A stretch of 64,000 nucleotides of DNA from Neoroseomonas terrae (GCF_018129025.1 NZ_JAAEDI010000008.1:124001-188000), one strand, 5' to 3'; shown: positions 1-15,481, counted from the first letter of the stretch. The notes: generated by a model not told the origin, from the sequence alone. A program made the numbers and translations.

Positions 1-3000
1 CACTGGCTTGGGGCGCGACCTGGTCGCTGATGGCGGAGTGCCGGGACATCACGGTGCGCATCGCGGATATCGACGCCGCGACCCTTGAGGCGAACAGGCT
101 TGGGCACCTTCTCGCCGCACCGGCCGCGAGCGCCTGGCGCGGCGCGCAAATGCTGCGGCCGCGCATCGAACGCGCCATGCCGCGCGGGAAGGCGGCGATC
201 CGTGGGGATGGCACCTATCTCATCGTCGGTGGTTTCGGCGCGATCGGCGGGGCCATCGCCCGAACGCTCGTCACGCTCGGCGCGCGTCATCTGGTGCTCG
301 CTGCACGGCGCGCGCCCGACGCGGCCGGGCAGGCGCTGATGGCGGAACTCCGGGAGGCGGGTGCGACCGTCACCGCCGCCGCCTGCGACATCGCGCGGCT
401 GGCGGAGGTGGAGGCGCTGGTAGCCGGTCTGCGGAACGGCCCCCCGCTGCGCGGCGTGTTTCACGCGGCAGGTCTTGGGCTGTGGGGACCGCTCTGGGAC
501 GACACCGCCGCGCAGTATCGCTGCATGGCGGAGGCCAAGGTCGACGGCAGCGTGAACCTGGACCGCGCGACGCAGGGCGTGGCGCTCGACCATTTCGTGC
601 TGTGCAGTTCCATTGCCGGCGTCTGGGGGTCCCGTTGGCAGGTGGGCTATGCCGCCGTGAATGCCTTCCAGGATGCGCTGGTGGCGGAGCGGCGATCGCA
701 AGGCTTGCCGGGCACCGCCATCGCGTGGGGCCCGTGGGACGGCGAAGGCATGGCCGCCGATCCGGCGGCGCGCGAGGCGCTGGCCGTCGCCGGCATCCGC
801 GCCGCCGATCCGGGCTGGTATCTGGAACGGCTGCCGTCGCTGATGGATGGGACGAGCACGGTGTGCGCGGACATCGACTGGGATCGCTTCTCGGCCCTGC
901 ATGACAGCGTCACCGGGGCAGGGTTGTTCGGATCGCTCGCGACGCTGCCCGAAACATCGCAGGCGCCGGGCGCCCTGACCGGCAGCCCTGTCGAGAGGCT
1001 GACCCTGCTGGTCGCCGAGGCGCTGCGCGCCGACCCTGCGACACTCACGCCCGACACCAACCTGCTGGCGCTCGGGATGGATTCCATCCTGGCCATGGAC
1101 ATCGCGCAGCGCGTGAAGGCGGCGACCGGCCAGGACCTGCCGCTGCGTGCCGTCTTCGAAACACCGACCATCGCGGCCCTCGCCGGGCATCTGGGCAATG
1201 CCGGCGAGCCGGCTGCCGGCGGCTTCGTGATCGAGCCCGACGCGGCATCCCGCCACGAGCCCTTCCGCCTGACGCCGTTGCAGCACGCCTATTGGGTGGG
1301 GCGCAATCCGGGGCTGGTGCTGGGGAACGTCGCCTGCCACGCCTATCTGGAATTCGATCTGCCGAGGATCGATCCGGCACTGCTGGAATCCTGCTGGAAC
1401 CTGCTGATCCAGCGGCATGACGCGCTGCGGCTGGTGTTCGACCGGACAGGGCGGCAGCGCATCCTCGCGGATGTCCCGCGTTTCGCTGTGACGGTGCAGG
1501 ACCTGGCCGGCGCCGTGCCGGATGCCACCGCGGCGCAGCTCGACGCCTGGCGCGAGGCATTGTCCCACAAGGTGCATGCCGCCGATTCCTGGCCGCTGTT
1601 CGACCTGCGCGTGTCGCATCTGTCGGATACGCAGTCGCGACTGCATCTCAGCATCGACCTTCTGGTCGCGGATGCGACGTCCGGCCAGATCCTGCTCGCG
1701 GAGCTGGAGGCCCTGCTGCGCCATGGCGGCGACGCGGCTGCGGCGGGGCTACCGCCCGTCACGCTCAGCTTCAGGGACTACGTTCTCGCCTGCGACGACC
1801 CCCGCAGCGGGCTCGCCGGGCAGCGGGATGCCGACCGGCTCTGGTGGGAAGCGCGCGCCGACGATCTGCCGCCGCCGCCGCGCCTGCCCACCGCGATCCG
1901 GCCGGAGAGCATCGCCGCCCCGCGCTTCACCCGCCGCCGCACCACCATGGCCGCCGCGCCATGGGCCGAGGCGAAGCGGCGCATGGCGGCGCGCGGCCTG
2001 ACGCCGGCCTCCTTCCTCCTTTCCGTGTTCTCCGAGGTGGTGGCCCGTTGGAGCGCGCTGCCCGCCTTCACCCTCGGCCTGACACTGTTCGACCGCAGGC
2101 CGTGGCACCCCGGCATGGCGCGCCTGATCGGTGACTTCACCGCGGTCGCGCTGCTGCCGGTGGACCGCGCCACCGCGCAGCCCTTCGGCGAGGCCGCGGC
2201 CGCGTTGCATGCCACCATGCTCGAGACGCTGGAACATCGCGCCTTCGACGCGGTGGACGTGCTGCGCCACATCAATCGCGCGCGCAGCGAGGATGAGCGC
2301 GTGATCATGCCCGTCATCTTCACCAGCCAGTTCGGCGTGGCGGGTGAGGAAGCGGGGCTGATGGCGCATCAGGCGCATGCGATCACCCAGACGCCGCAGG
2401 TCTGGCTGGACCACCAGGTAATGGAGATCGGCGGCGCGCTGGTCTGCAACTGGGATGCGGTCGAAGCCCTGTTTCCCGCCGGCGTGCTGGATGCGATGGC
2501 GGCGGCGCATGATGCCCTGCTGCGCCGGCTGTGTTCGGCCGATGATGCCTGGTCGGACGTCCTGGGCGACCTCCTGCCACCCGGTCAGCACGATGCGCGG
2601 CGGCAGGTTAACGCCACGGATGCGCCGTTGCCGGACCGCTGCCTGCATGAGCTGTTCTTCGACACCGCCGCGCGCCTGCCGGACGCCACGGCGCTGGTGG
2701 CCGCGGATGGTCGCCGCTGGACCTATGCGGGGTTGGAGGCATCGGCGCTCGAGCTCGGTGCACGCCTGGCGGCGACGACGGACGCCGCGCTGCCCGGCCA
2801 GCGCATCGCCGTGCTGATGGAGAAGTCGCCCTGCCAGGCGCTGGCGGTGCTCGCCATCCTCAGCCGTGGCGGTGTCTACGTGCCACTCGATCCCGAGCAG
2901 CCGGATGCGCGGCTCGAAGCCATCCTGCGCGGTTCGGGCGTGCGTATCGCGATCACGGAGGGCAGCCTGCCACCGCGGCTCGCCGCGCTGCTGGAACGGC

Positions 3001-6000
3001 TGTCTGTCACGCCGGTCGTCGCCGTGCTGGACGAAGCCGTGCCGGTCGTCCCCGCGCCCCGGCCGCAGCGCCCCGTTCAGCCCCGCGATCCGGCGTATCT
3101 GCTCTATACCTCGGGCTCGACCGGCACGCCGAAGGGGGTACTGCTCGATCACCTCGGGCCGGTGAACACCGTGCTCGACATCAATGCACGGTTCGGCGTG
3201 ACCGGTGCCGATCGCATCCTGGCCCTGTCCGCGCTTGGCTTCGACCTGTCGGTCTACGACCTGTTCGGTGCCTTCGCCGCCGGCGCGGCGGTGGTGTTCC
3301 CCGACGCCGGCGCGCGGCGCGACCCCGCCCACTGGGCCGGGCTGATCCGCGACCAGGGCGTGACCGTCTGGAACTCTGTGCCCGCGCTGTTCGACATGCT
3401 GGTGACGGAGGACGATCGCGATGCGCTCGCGCGCCTGCGCACCGTTCTGCTGTCGGGCGACTGGGTGCCTTTGTCTCTGCCCGGCCGCTTCCGCGCGGCC
3501 AATGCCGATGCGCGGCTGATCGCCATGGGCGGTGCCACCGAGGCATCGATCTGGTCCAACTGGTTCGAGGTGACGGAAGTGGCGGAGGGGTGGTCGTCCA
3601 TCCCTTACGGCTACCCCCTGACCAGCCAGCGCTATCACGTGCTGGATGGCGCGCTGCGGCACCGCCCCGACTGGGTGGAAGGTGACCTCCACATCGCCGG
3701 CCTCGGCCTCGCCATCGGCTATGAGAACGATCCCGAACGCAGCGCCGCCAGCTTCTACCCGCACCCGCAATCGGGCGAGCGCCTGTACCGCACGGGCGAC
3801 CTCGCGCGGTACTGGCCGGACGGCACGCTGGAATTCCTCGGCCGGCGCGACATGCAGGTGAAGGTCGGCGGCCACCGGATCGAACTCGGCGAGATCGAGG
3901 CCGCCCTCACGGCGCATCCCGCCGTCGCCAATGCCGTCGCGGATGCGGTGGCCGATGATGGCGCCGACAAGACATCCCGCACGCGCCGCCTGCAGGCCTG
4001 GGTGGTGCTGAACGAGGATGGCGACGACCCGGCGCAGCCGCTGCGTCGCACACTGCGGATGCCGGAGGCGGATGCCGCAACCCGATGGACGGCGGCGCAG
4101 GACGCTGCGCGTGAGTCCCTGGCGCATCTGCCCGGCCATGGCGACGCGATCGCCCTGCGTGGCCTGATGACGCGCGTGGCGCAGCAGGCCGTGCGCGACA
4201 GCCTTCGCGTGCTGGGTGTGGTCGGGCAATCGGGCCTGCGCCTCGACCGGCGCGACGCGCCGGCCCGCCTCGGCGTGACGGCCGCGATGCAGCCTGTCCT
4301 GACGGATTGGATCGTGCTGCTGATCGAAGCCGGCGACCTCAAGCCGCAGCGTGACGGGCTGCACGCCCCGGACGGCTTTGCCGATGTCTCTTGGGATGCG
4401 CTGGTGGCGGACGGCGCCATGCTCGGTCTCGACACCGCGCCGATCGGACGGCTGCGGGATGACGGGGCGCGACGCGCGGCCGTGCTGCGAGGCGAGGCAG
4501 ATGCGCTCTCGCTGTTCTTCGCCGCCGGCGATGCGGTGCTGTCGCCGGAATCGCTGTCGCGTGGCAGCCCGGCCGGGCTGGCGATGATCGCGGCCGGCTG
4601 CCGTATCCTGGCGGGCATGATTGCGGCTGCGACGGATGCGCCGTTGCGCATCCTCCATTTGGAAGCGCGCCGTGGCCTCACCACGGTGGACCTGCTGCGC
4701 AGCCTGCCAGAGACCGGTTGGGAACTGACCGTTGCCGATGTCTCCCCTGCCTTCCTCGCGGAGGCGCGGGCGACCTTGAACGCGGCCGGACTCGGCGACC
4801 ATCCGGCGATCGAGTTCCGCATCGTCGATGCGGCGCGGCCACTCGCCACGCAGGGCATCGCGCCGGCCGGCTGGGATGCGGTGCTCGTGTTCAACGCCTT
4901 GCATCGCACCACGGACCTCACCGCGCAGTTGCCGCGCCTGCGGGAGATGCTGGCGCCGGGCGGATTGCTGCTGGCCCCGGAGATGACGGCGGACAACGAC
5001 CTGCAGCGCGTCACCATCGCGCTGCTGGGCGAAGGCGCGGCGAGCGTCACTGATCAGCGCCGCGCGATGCGTGTCTGGCAGATGGGGGCGGCGCATTGGC
5101 GCGGCGCGTTGCATCGCGCCGGCTTCGCCGCGGCCGAGGCGATACACCCAAGCCCCGCGCGCGACGATTTCGCGCTGCTGCTGGCCCAGCAGGCACCCGC
5201 GGTGCAGGTGCCGGAGATGAGCGTGCTGCGCGCCTTCGCCGCCACGCGGCTGCCGGCCTACATGGTGCCGCAATCGGTGATGGCACTGCCGGCCCTACCG
5301 CTCAGCCCGACCGGCAAGGTCGATCGCCGCCAGTTGCCCCGGCCGCCGCGTCGTGCAGCCGTGGCCGATGCAGAGACGCTGCACGGGATGCAGGCGACCG
5401 TCGCCGCGGTCTGGCAGGAAGTACTCGGCGTGGCGCCGGCGCAGGCCGCGCAATCCTTCTTCGACCTGGGCGGCGACAGCCTGAGCGCGGTGCGCGTCAT
5501 CGAGGCGCTGCGCCAACGGCGCGGCATCCCGGTGCAGGTGCGCGACCTGTTCGAGCACCCGGTACTCTCGGCCTTCGCCGCGCAGGTGGAACGGCGCGCC
5601 GAGGAAGCTCCCGTCACGGCGGATGACGCGCCGGTGCTGCTGCCCGCGCCGCATGATCGCCACGAGCCCTTCCCGCTGACCGATGTGCAGGAAGCCTACT
5701 GGATCGGGCGGCAGGGCGAGTTCGAGCTCGGCGGCGTCTCCTCGCATCTCTACATCGAGATCGAGGTGGATGACCTGACCCATGCGCAGGTGGACGCCGC
5801 CTGGCGGCGCCTGATCGCACGGCATCCGATGATGCGCACGGTGGTGGGGGAGGATGGCCGCCAGCGCGTCCTGCCGACCGTACCGGTCATTCCGATCCCG
5901 CTGCAGGAAGCGACCGATGCGGCGGGCGAAAGCGCCGCGACCGAGGCCGCCCGCGATGCGATGTCGCATCAGCTGCGCCCCGCGGATCGCTGGCCGCTGT

Positions 6001-7385
6001 TCGAGGTGCGCGCGCTGCGGCGGGCCAATGGCGGGCTGCGGTTGTTCGTTTCGCTGGAGAACATGCTGTTCGACGGCCGCAGCATGGGCATGCTGCTCGC
6101 GGAGTGGGGGATCCTCGCACGGGCGTCAGACCCGGATACGGCCCTGCCGCCGATTGGCTGCGACTTCCGCGACTACGTGCAGGCGCTGCGCGAGGCCGAA
6201 GGAGGGCCGCGCTGGCATCGTGCCATGGATTATTGGCTGCAGCGGCTGGAGACGATGCCGGCGGCGCCGGCCTTTGCGGTGCGTCCCGTGCCGGAAGGCC
6301 CGCCGCGCTTCACGCGCCGCGCCGGGCTGCTGCCGGCGGTGGCGTGGCAGGCGCTGCGCCGCCGCGCGCAGCAGCATGGTCTCACGCCCAATGCTGTGTT
6401 GTTGGCGATCTACGCGGAGGCGTTGCGCAGCCAGGCCGGCAGCGCCGCCTTCACGCTGAACCTGACGCTGTTCCAGCGCCTGCCGCTGCATCCCGACATC
6501 GACCGCGTGGTCGGGGACTTCACCTCCCTGATCCTGCTGGAATGCGACGGTGAGGAGGTCGCGGACCTGCTGAGCCGTGCGCGCGCCGTGCAGCAGCGGA
6601 TCGCCGACGACCTCGCCCATGCGGAGGTCTCCGCGGTGCGGGTGCTCCGCGAAGTCGCGCGCCGGTCCGGTCGCTCGCGCGGCGTGGTCTGCCCGGTCGT
6701 GTTCACCTCCGCACTCGGTGCCGCGGGTGCGGGGGATGCGAGGCAGCCGCTCGGGCGCATGGGCTGGGGCATCACCCAGACGCCGCAGGTCTGGATCGAC
6801 CAGCAGGTGCGTGAGGTTGACGGCGCGCTCGCCTGGAACTGGGATGCCGTGGAGGCGCTGTTTGAACCCGGCGTGCTCGACGCCATGGTGGAGGTGCAAC
6901 GCCGGTTGCTGGAGCGCCTCGCCGCGGACGACGCCGCCTGGACGCAGCCACTGTTGGCCCTGCTACGGGAAACCGGCGCGACGCCCGCGCGCGCGCATGC
7001 ACCCCCGGCGCGGCTGCTGCCGCCCCGCGACGTGCAGGCCGTCCCGGCGGCCACGTCAGCGCCGGACCGCATCGAGGCCCTGGTGATCGCCGCGCTGGAG
7101 GCCGAAACGGGCCTCGCAACCCCGCGTGACGTGAACTTCTTCGAGGCCGGCGCCACCTCGCTCTCGCTCATCCGCGTCTGCCAGGCTCTGCGCACCGAAC
7201 TCGGCATCGTGCTGCCCGTGGTGGACCTGTTCGAGCACACCACGCCGGCTGCGCTCGCCGCCCATCTGCGGCGGCTGACGCGACCGACAGCGGCGCCCGA
7301 CGTGGCGGCCCGCCCGATGCCTTCAGCGCACCGCCCGCAGCCGGCGCGGCGCCTTGCCGCGCGCCAGCGCGCCCGCGCGCTCTGA
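1..7385 (+). CDS. Hybrid PKS/NRPS megasynthase, 5' end outside window (KR-ACP-Cy-A(MT-like)-PCP-Cy-PCP)
   Basis: The reading frame is open to the window edge, so the gene begins upstream; residues here are numbered from the ATG at 30. Domains in order: ketoreductase (NADPH motif GGFGAIG about 67-74, Ser194 and Tyr207 present); ACP (Ser352 in GMDSI); heterocyclization domain Cy1 (from Phe412, D543-D548-S551 as DxxxxDxxS, GDFT at 701-704, then the QTPQVWLD signature); adenylation domain (SGSTGTPKG about 1028-1036, Lys1763); a methyltransferase-like insert about 1340-1690 whose SAM glycine motif is lost; PCP1 (Ser1817); Cy2 (from Phe1881, E2010-D2015-S2018); PCP2 (Ser2377). From the ACP onward this is the layout of yersiniabactin HMWP2, whose Cys-loading A domain serves both carriers. 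My reading of the A-domain code (D1072 L1073 Y1076 N1115 L1140 S1142 M1166 I W K1763) matches the known cysteine code DLYNLSLIWK except one position. Likely role: fuse a reduced polyketide starter to two cyclized cysteines. There is no terminal thioesterase; the chain probably passes to the next protein 26 bases downstream. Confidence 0.93.
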   Translation, partial: LAWGATWSLMAECRDITVRIADIDAATLEANRLGHLLAAPAASAWRGAQMLRPRIERAMPRGKAAIRGDGTYLIVGGFGAIGGAIARTLVTLGARHLVLAARRAPDAAGQALMAELREAGATVTAAACDIARLAEVEALVAGLRNGPPLRGVFHAAGLGLWGPLWDDTAAQYRCMAEAKVDGSVNLDRATQGVALDHFVLCSSIAGVWGSRWQVGYAAVNAFQDALVAERRSQGLPGTAIAWGPWDGEGMAADPAAREALAVAGIRAADPGWYLERLPSLMDGTSTVCADIDWDRFSALHDSVTGAGLFGSLATLPETSQAPGALTGSPVERLTLLVAEALRADPATLTPDTNLLALGMDSILAMDIAQRVKAATGQDLPLRAVFETPTIAALAGHLGNAGEPAAGGFVIEPDAASRHEPFRLTPLQHAYWVGRNPGLVLGNVACHAYLEFDLPRIDPALLESCWNLLIQRHDALRLVFDRTGRQRILADVPRFAVTVQDLAGAVPDATAAQLDAWREALSHKVHAADSWPLFDLRVSHLSDTQSRLHLSIDLLVADATSGQILLAELEALLRHGGDAAAAGLPPVTLSFRDYVLACDDPRSGLAGQRDADRLWWEARADDLPPPPRLPTAIRPESIAAPRFTRRRTTMAAAPWAEAKRRMAARGLTPASFLLSVFSEVVARWSALPAFTLGLTLFDRRPWHPGMARLIGDFTAVALLPVDRATAQPFGEAAAALHATMLETLEHRAFDAVDVLRHINRARSEDERVIMPVIFTSQFGVAGEEAGLMAHQAHAITQTPQVWLDHQVMEIGGALVCNWDAVEALFPAGVLDAMAAAHDALLRRLCSADDAWSDVLGDLLPPGQHDARRQVNATDAPLPDRCLHELFFDTAARLPDATALVAADGRRWTYAGLEASALELGARLAATTDAALPGQRIAVLMEKSPCQALAVLAILSRGGVYVPLDPEQPDARLEAILRGSGVRIAITEGSLPPRLAALLERLSVTPVVAVLDEAVPVVPAPRPQRPVQPRDPAYLLYTSGSTGTPKGVLLDHLGPVNTVLDINARFGVTGADRILALSALGFDLSVYDLFGAFAAGAAVVFPDAGARRDPAHWAGLIRDQGVTVWNSVPALFDMLVTEDDRDALARLRTVLLSGDWVPLSLPGRFRAANADARLIAMGGATEASIWSNWFEVTEVAEGWSSIPYGYPLTSQRYHVLDGALRHRPDWVEGDLHIAGLGLAIGYENDPERSAASFYPHPQSGERLYRTGDLARYWPDGTLEFLGRRDMQVKVGGHRIELGEIEAALTAHPAVANAVADAVADDGADKTSRTRRLQAWVVLNEDGDDPAQPLRRTLRMPEADAATRWTAAQDAARESLAHLPGHGDAIALRGLMTRVAQQAVRDSLRVLGVVGQSGLRLDRRDAPARLGVTAAMQPVLTDWIVLLIEAGDLKPQRDGLHAPDGFADVSWDALVADGAMLGLDTAPIGRLRDDGARRAAVLRGEADALSLFFAAGDAVLSPESLSRGSPAGLAMIAAGCRILAGMIAAATDAPLRILHLEARRGLTTVDLLRSLPETGWELTVADVSPAFLAEARATLNAAGLGDHPAIEFRIVDAARPLATQGIAPAGWDAVLVFNALHRTTDLTAQLPRLREMLAPGGLLLAPEMTADNDLQRVTIALLGEGAASVTDQRRAMRVWQMGAAHWRGALHRAGFAAAEAIHPSPARDDFALLLAQQAPAVQVPEMSVLRAFAATRLPAYMVPQSVMALPALPLSPTGKVDRRQLPRPPRRAAVADAETLHGMQATVAAVWQEVLGVAPAQAAQSFFDLGGDSLSAVRVIEALRQRRGIPVQVRDLFEHPVLSAFAAQVERRAEEAPVTADDAPVLLPAPHDRHEPFPLTDVQEAYWIGRQGEFELGGVSSHLYIEIEVDDLTHAQVDAAWRRLIARHPMMRTVVGEDGRQRVLPTVPVIPIPLQEATDAAGESAATEAARDAMSHQLRPADRWPLFEVRALRRANGGLRLFVSLENMLFDGRSMGMLLAEWGILARASDPDTALPPIGCDFRDYVQALREAEGGPRWHRAMDYWLQRLETMPAAPAFAVRPVPEGPPRFTRRAGLLPAVAWQALRRRAQQHGLTPNAVLLAIYAEALRSQAGSAAFTLNLTLFQRLPLHPDIDRVVGDFTSLILLECDGEEVADLLSRARAVQQRIADDLAHAEVSAVRVLREVARRSGRSRGVVCPVVFTSALGAAGAGDARQPLGRMGWGITQTPQVWIDQQVREVDGALAWNWDAVEALFEPGVLDAMVEVQRRLLERLAADDAAWTQPLLALLRETGATPARAHAPPARLLPPRDVQAVPAATSAPDRIEALVIAALEAETGLATPRDVNFFEAGATSLSLIRVCQALRTELGIVLPVVDLFEHTTPAALAAHLRRLTRPTAAPDVAARPMPSAHRPQPARRLAARQRARAL

Positions 7386-7411
7386 CCCTTCCTCTCGAGA
7401 CGGACGAAGCC

Positions 7412-12732
<5,321 letters not shown>

Positions 12733-12736
<4 letters not shown>

Positions 12737-13866
12737 TCGCTGCGACCCAGGGCGCGCCGCTGCGCATCGCGGTCTGCGGCGCGCGGTTCGGCGAAACCTA
12801 TCTGAAGGCGCTGCGGGACGGCGTGCCGGGGCTGGTGCTGTCGGGCATCCTCGCCCGCGGCTCGCCGCGCTCGGCCCGTCTGGCTGAGGCCCTTCGCGTG
12901 CCGTTGTGGCAGGACCCGCGCGACGCGGTGCGCGGCAGTGACATGGCTGCCGTCGTGGTCCGCGCGGGATCGATGGGCGGCGGCGGCACGCAGCTCGCGG
13001 AAGCCCTTCTCGATGCCGGATTGCCGGTGCTCATGGAACACCCGCTGCATCCGGTCGAGATGATGCGGCTGCTGGATGCAGCCGCCCGGCGCGGCGTCGC
13101 CTTCCATGTGAACAGCGTCTACCCGTACCTGCCGGCGCCGCGGCGCTTCGGCCAGGCGGTCCAGGCCTGGCACGAGCACGCCGCCCCCGACCGCCCCGCC
13201 TATGCCGAGGCGACGACCAGCCGCCAGCTTCTCTATTCGACGCTCGACATCCTGGGCCGCGCGCTCGGTGGCCTCGCCGGGCTGCAGCTGGAACGCGGCG
13301 ATGCGGCGACAGGCCAGCCCTTCGCGACGCTGGAGGGCGAGCTTGGCGGGTTGCCGCTGTCGCTGCGGCTGCAGGGCTATCTCGATCCGCAGGACCTCGA
13401 CCACCACTCGCTGGTCATGCACCGCATGGCGGTGGGCGGGCCCGAAGGCAGCATCGAACTCGCCAGCAGCTTCGGGCCGGTGCTGCGCAGCCGCGCGCTC
13501 TACATGCCGGGCTATGCGGAAGGCAGCGCCTCCATGCTGCTGACGGACAGCGAACCCGCCGAGGCCAGCCCCTTCCTCGACGCGCCGATGCTCGGCATCG
13601 AGGCCGCGGAAGCACTGACGGGCCGCGATGCGGCGTCCGAGGCCCTGCCCGCCGCCGTGGCGCTCGCGCTGGCGCAGTTCGCGGCCGCGGTGCGCGGCGG
13701 TGGATCGCCGCCCAGCCAGGCGCCCGACTTCCTGACGCAGCTGGCCCGGGCCTGGCTGATGGCCGGGCAGAAGGCGGGCGCGCCGGCGCTCCGGCGCCTC
13801 GCGCCACCGCCGCCGCCCGCCAGCATCGGCCTCCATGCGACCGGGAGGGACCATGCCCTTGCCTGA
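12733..13866 (+). CDS. Thiazolinyl imine reductase, Irp3/YbtU/PchG-like
   Basis: 377 residues from a GTG that overlaps the PKS stop (GTGA), the first start compatible with the dinucleotide fold. The N-terminus RIAVCGARFGETYLKAL (about 11-27) is the hallmark of the Irp3/PchG family, which reduces a carrier-bound thiazoline ring to thiazolidine with NADPH during yersiniabactin and pyochelin assembly. The rest has the Gfo/Idh/MocA-type layout with HVNSVYPYLP near residue 125. It sits inside the assembly-line operon, which fits a tailoring enzyme acting on one of the two rings made by the upstream protein. The family call is from recognisable motifs; the substrate is inferred from context. Confidence 0.9.
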
Positions 13867-14734
13867 CGACATCCTGCGGATCAACGGCCGCATCTATGGC
13901 GAGCTCGATCGCGTGCTCGTCGCGCGCGGGCTCGGCGGCCAAGCCTTGTTCCTGAATTGGGGCTATGCGGGCAGCGGAGCCGAACCGGACGAGGCGGCAT
14001 GCGAACCGCCGCAATACGTGCCGCAGCGCGCACAATGGAAGCTCGTGCTGGAAGCCCTGGGCGACGTCGATCCCTCGGGCCTGGACGTGCTGGATATCGG
14101 TTGCGGCCGTGGCGGCGCGCTGGTCGCGCTGGCGCGGCTGTTCGACAGCCGGTCTTTGTCCGGTCTCGACATCGGCGCGGCGAACATCGCGCATTGCCGG
14201 CGGCTGCCGGACCTCGCCTCGGCGCGGTTCCAGCAGGGTGATGCCTGCCGGCTGCCCTATCGCGACGCAGCCTTCGACCTGGTGATGAACATCGAGAGCT
14301 CCTGCGCCTATCCGGATGTCACCGGCTTTCTACGGCACGTGCATCGAGTGCTGCGGCCAGGCGGGCATTTCGTGTTCGTCGATCTCGTGCCGGCCGAGGC
14401 GCGCGGGGGGATGCGGGCGTTGCTGAAGGGCCTGGGCTTCTCGCTGCTGCGCGAACGCGATGTCACCGCAGCCGTGCTGCGCGCCCGCGCCGATGCCGCC
14501 TCGGCGGAGGATGCGGTATTCGCGGGCATCGCCGCCGCCTCCCCCGAAACGGCCGACTTCCTCGACACCTACCGGGCCGGGCCGGACACACCGATGTTCC
14601 GCGCCATGGGGCACGGCGCAGTGCAGTACATGATCTATCGCCTGCGCCGGATCGACGCGCGTGAGGGACCGCCACCGCCCGCGCCGGATCGCGGCGCGAT
14701 GTTGCGCGCCCTGCTCGAAGGACAGCCGGCATGA
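13853..14734 (+). CDS. SAM-dependent class I methyltransferase
   Basis: 293 residues. The ATG at 13853 is preferred over one at 13835 because a GGGAGGG Shine-Dalgarno lies directly before it; the gene overlaps the end of the reductase by 14 bases. The SAM-binding motif LDIGCGRGG is near residue 80, followed by an acidic SLSGLDIG strand and VLRPGGHFVFVD near 165-180, as in small-molecule O-, N- or C-methyltransferases. The overall look resembles the phthiotriol/sterol-type methyltransferases. No substrate can be read from the sequence. The context suggests methylation of a phenol, carboxyl, amine or carbon of the siderophore, in addition to the methyltransferase domain built into the PKS. Confidence 0.85.
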   Translation: MPLPDDILRINGRIYGELDRVLVARGLGGQALFLNWGYAGSGAEPDEAACEPPQYVPQRAQWKLVLEALGDVDPSGLDVLDIGCGRGGALVALARLFDSRSLSGLDIGAANIAHCRRLPDLASARFQQGDACRLPYRDAAFDLVMNIESSCAYPDVTGFLRHVHRVLRPGGHFVFVDLVPAEARGGMRALLKGLGFSLLRERDVTAAVLRARADAASAEDAVFAGIAAASPETADFLDTYRAGPDTPMFRAMGHGAVQYMIYRLRRIDAREGPPPPAPDRGAMLRALLEGQPA

Positions 14735-15474
14735 CGGGCGACGCCTGGTTCCCGCTGGCGCCCGGCACCGGCGAGACGTTGGTCTTCTGCTTCCCTTTCG
14801 CGGGGGGCTCGGCGACCTTCTACCGGCCCTGGATCGCGCCGGCCTCGGCGGCGGGCCTTGCGGTGCTGCCGGTCGAATTACCCGGTCGTGGCCTGAGGCG
14901 ACAGGAGGCGCCGCAGCGGGATCTGCCGATGCTGATCGAGGCGCTGGGCCCCGCGCTGCGCGATCGCCTCGACCGGCGCTTCATCCTCTTCGGGCACTCG
15001 CTGGGGGCGCTCCTGGCTTTCGAGACGGCGCGGCATCTCCGGCGCCGCTATGCCCTGACCCCCGCGGCGCTGGTCGTGTCGGGGCGATACCCCCCGCATC
15101 GCCGCGGCAACCCGGACCGCTTCCGCCACGCCCTGCCCCCGCCGCGCTTCCTGGCAGCGTTGAAGGAGCTGGGCGGCACGACGCCGGAGATCCTCGCGCA
15201 TCCCGATCTCATGGCGCTCGCGGAACCGCCGCTGCGCGCGGATTTCGCCCTGACGGAACTCTACGCGCATGTGGAGGAGGCGGCGCTCGACTGCCCGATC
15301 CTCGCCCTGACCGGGGAGGCCGATGCGGAGGTGAGCGTGGCGGAGATGGCGGAATGGTCCCGCCACGCCGCGGCCGGCTTCGAATTGGTCACGATGCCTG
15401 GCGATCACTTCTACCTGCGTGATCGTACGCCCGAGATGGTCGCCCATCTCACCCGCTGCGCCGCGCCGGCGTGA
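14731..15474 (+). CDS. Type II thioesterase (YbtT/GrsT family)
   Basis: 247 residues, start overlapping the methyltransferase stop as ATGA. An alpha/beta-hydrolase with the catalytic triad Ser90 (GHSLG), Asp198 (GEADAEV) and His226 (GDHFYL), and the family's N-terminal FCFPFAGGSATFY. Type II thioesterases remove wrong or stalled acyl groups from carrier proteins. Because neither megasynthase in view carries a terminal thioesterase, this free enzyme might also release the finished chain, but that is only a possibility. The coupled overlap ties it to the assembly line. Confidence 0.92.
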   Translation: MTGDAWFPLAPGTGETLVFCFPFAGGSATFYRPWIAPASAAGLAVLPVELPGRGLRRQEAPQRDLPMLIEALGPALRDRLDRRFILFGHSLGALLAFETARHLRRRYALTPAALVVSGRYPPHRRGNPDRFRHALPPPRFLAALKELGGTTPEILAHPDLMALAEPPLRADFALTELYAHVEEAALDCPILALTGEADAEVSVAEMAEWSRHAAAGFELVTMPGDHFYLRDRTPEMVAHLTRCAAPA

Positions 15475-15481
15475 GGCCGCC

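Noticed and set aside
1749..5273. Long minus-strand open frame of over 1100 codons
   Set aside because: Antisense shadow of the NRPS gene; Arg/His/Gly-rich composition and no domain motifs.
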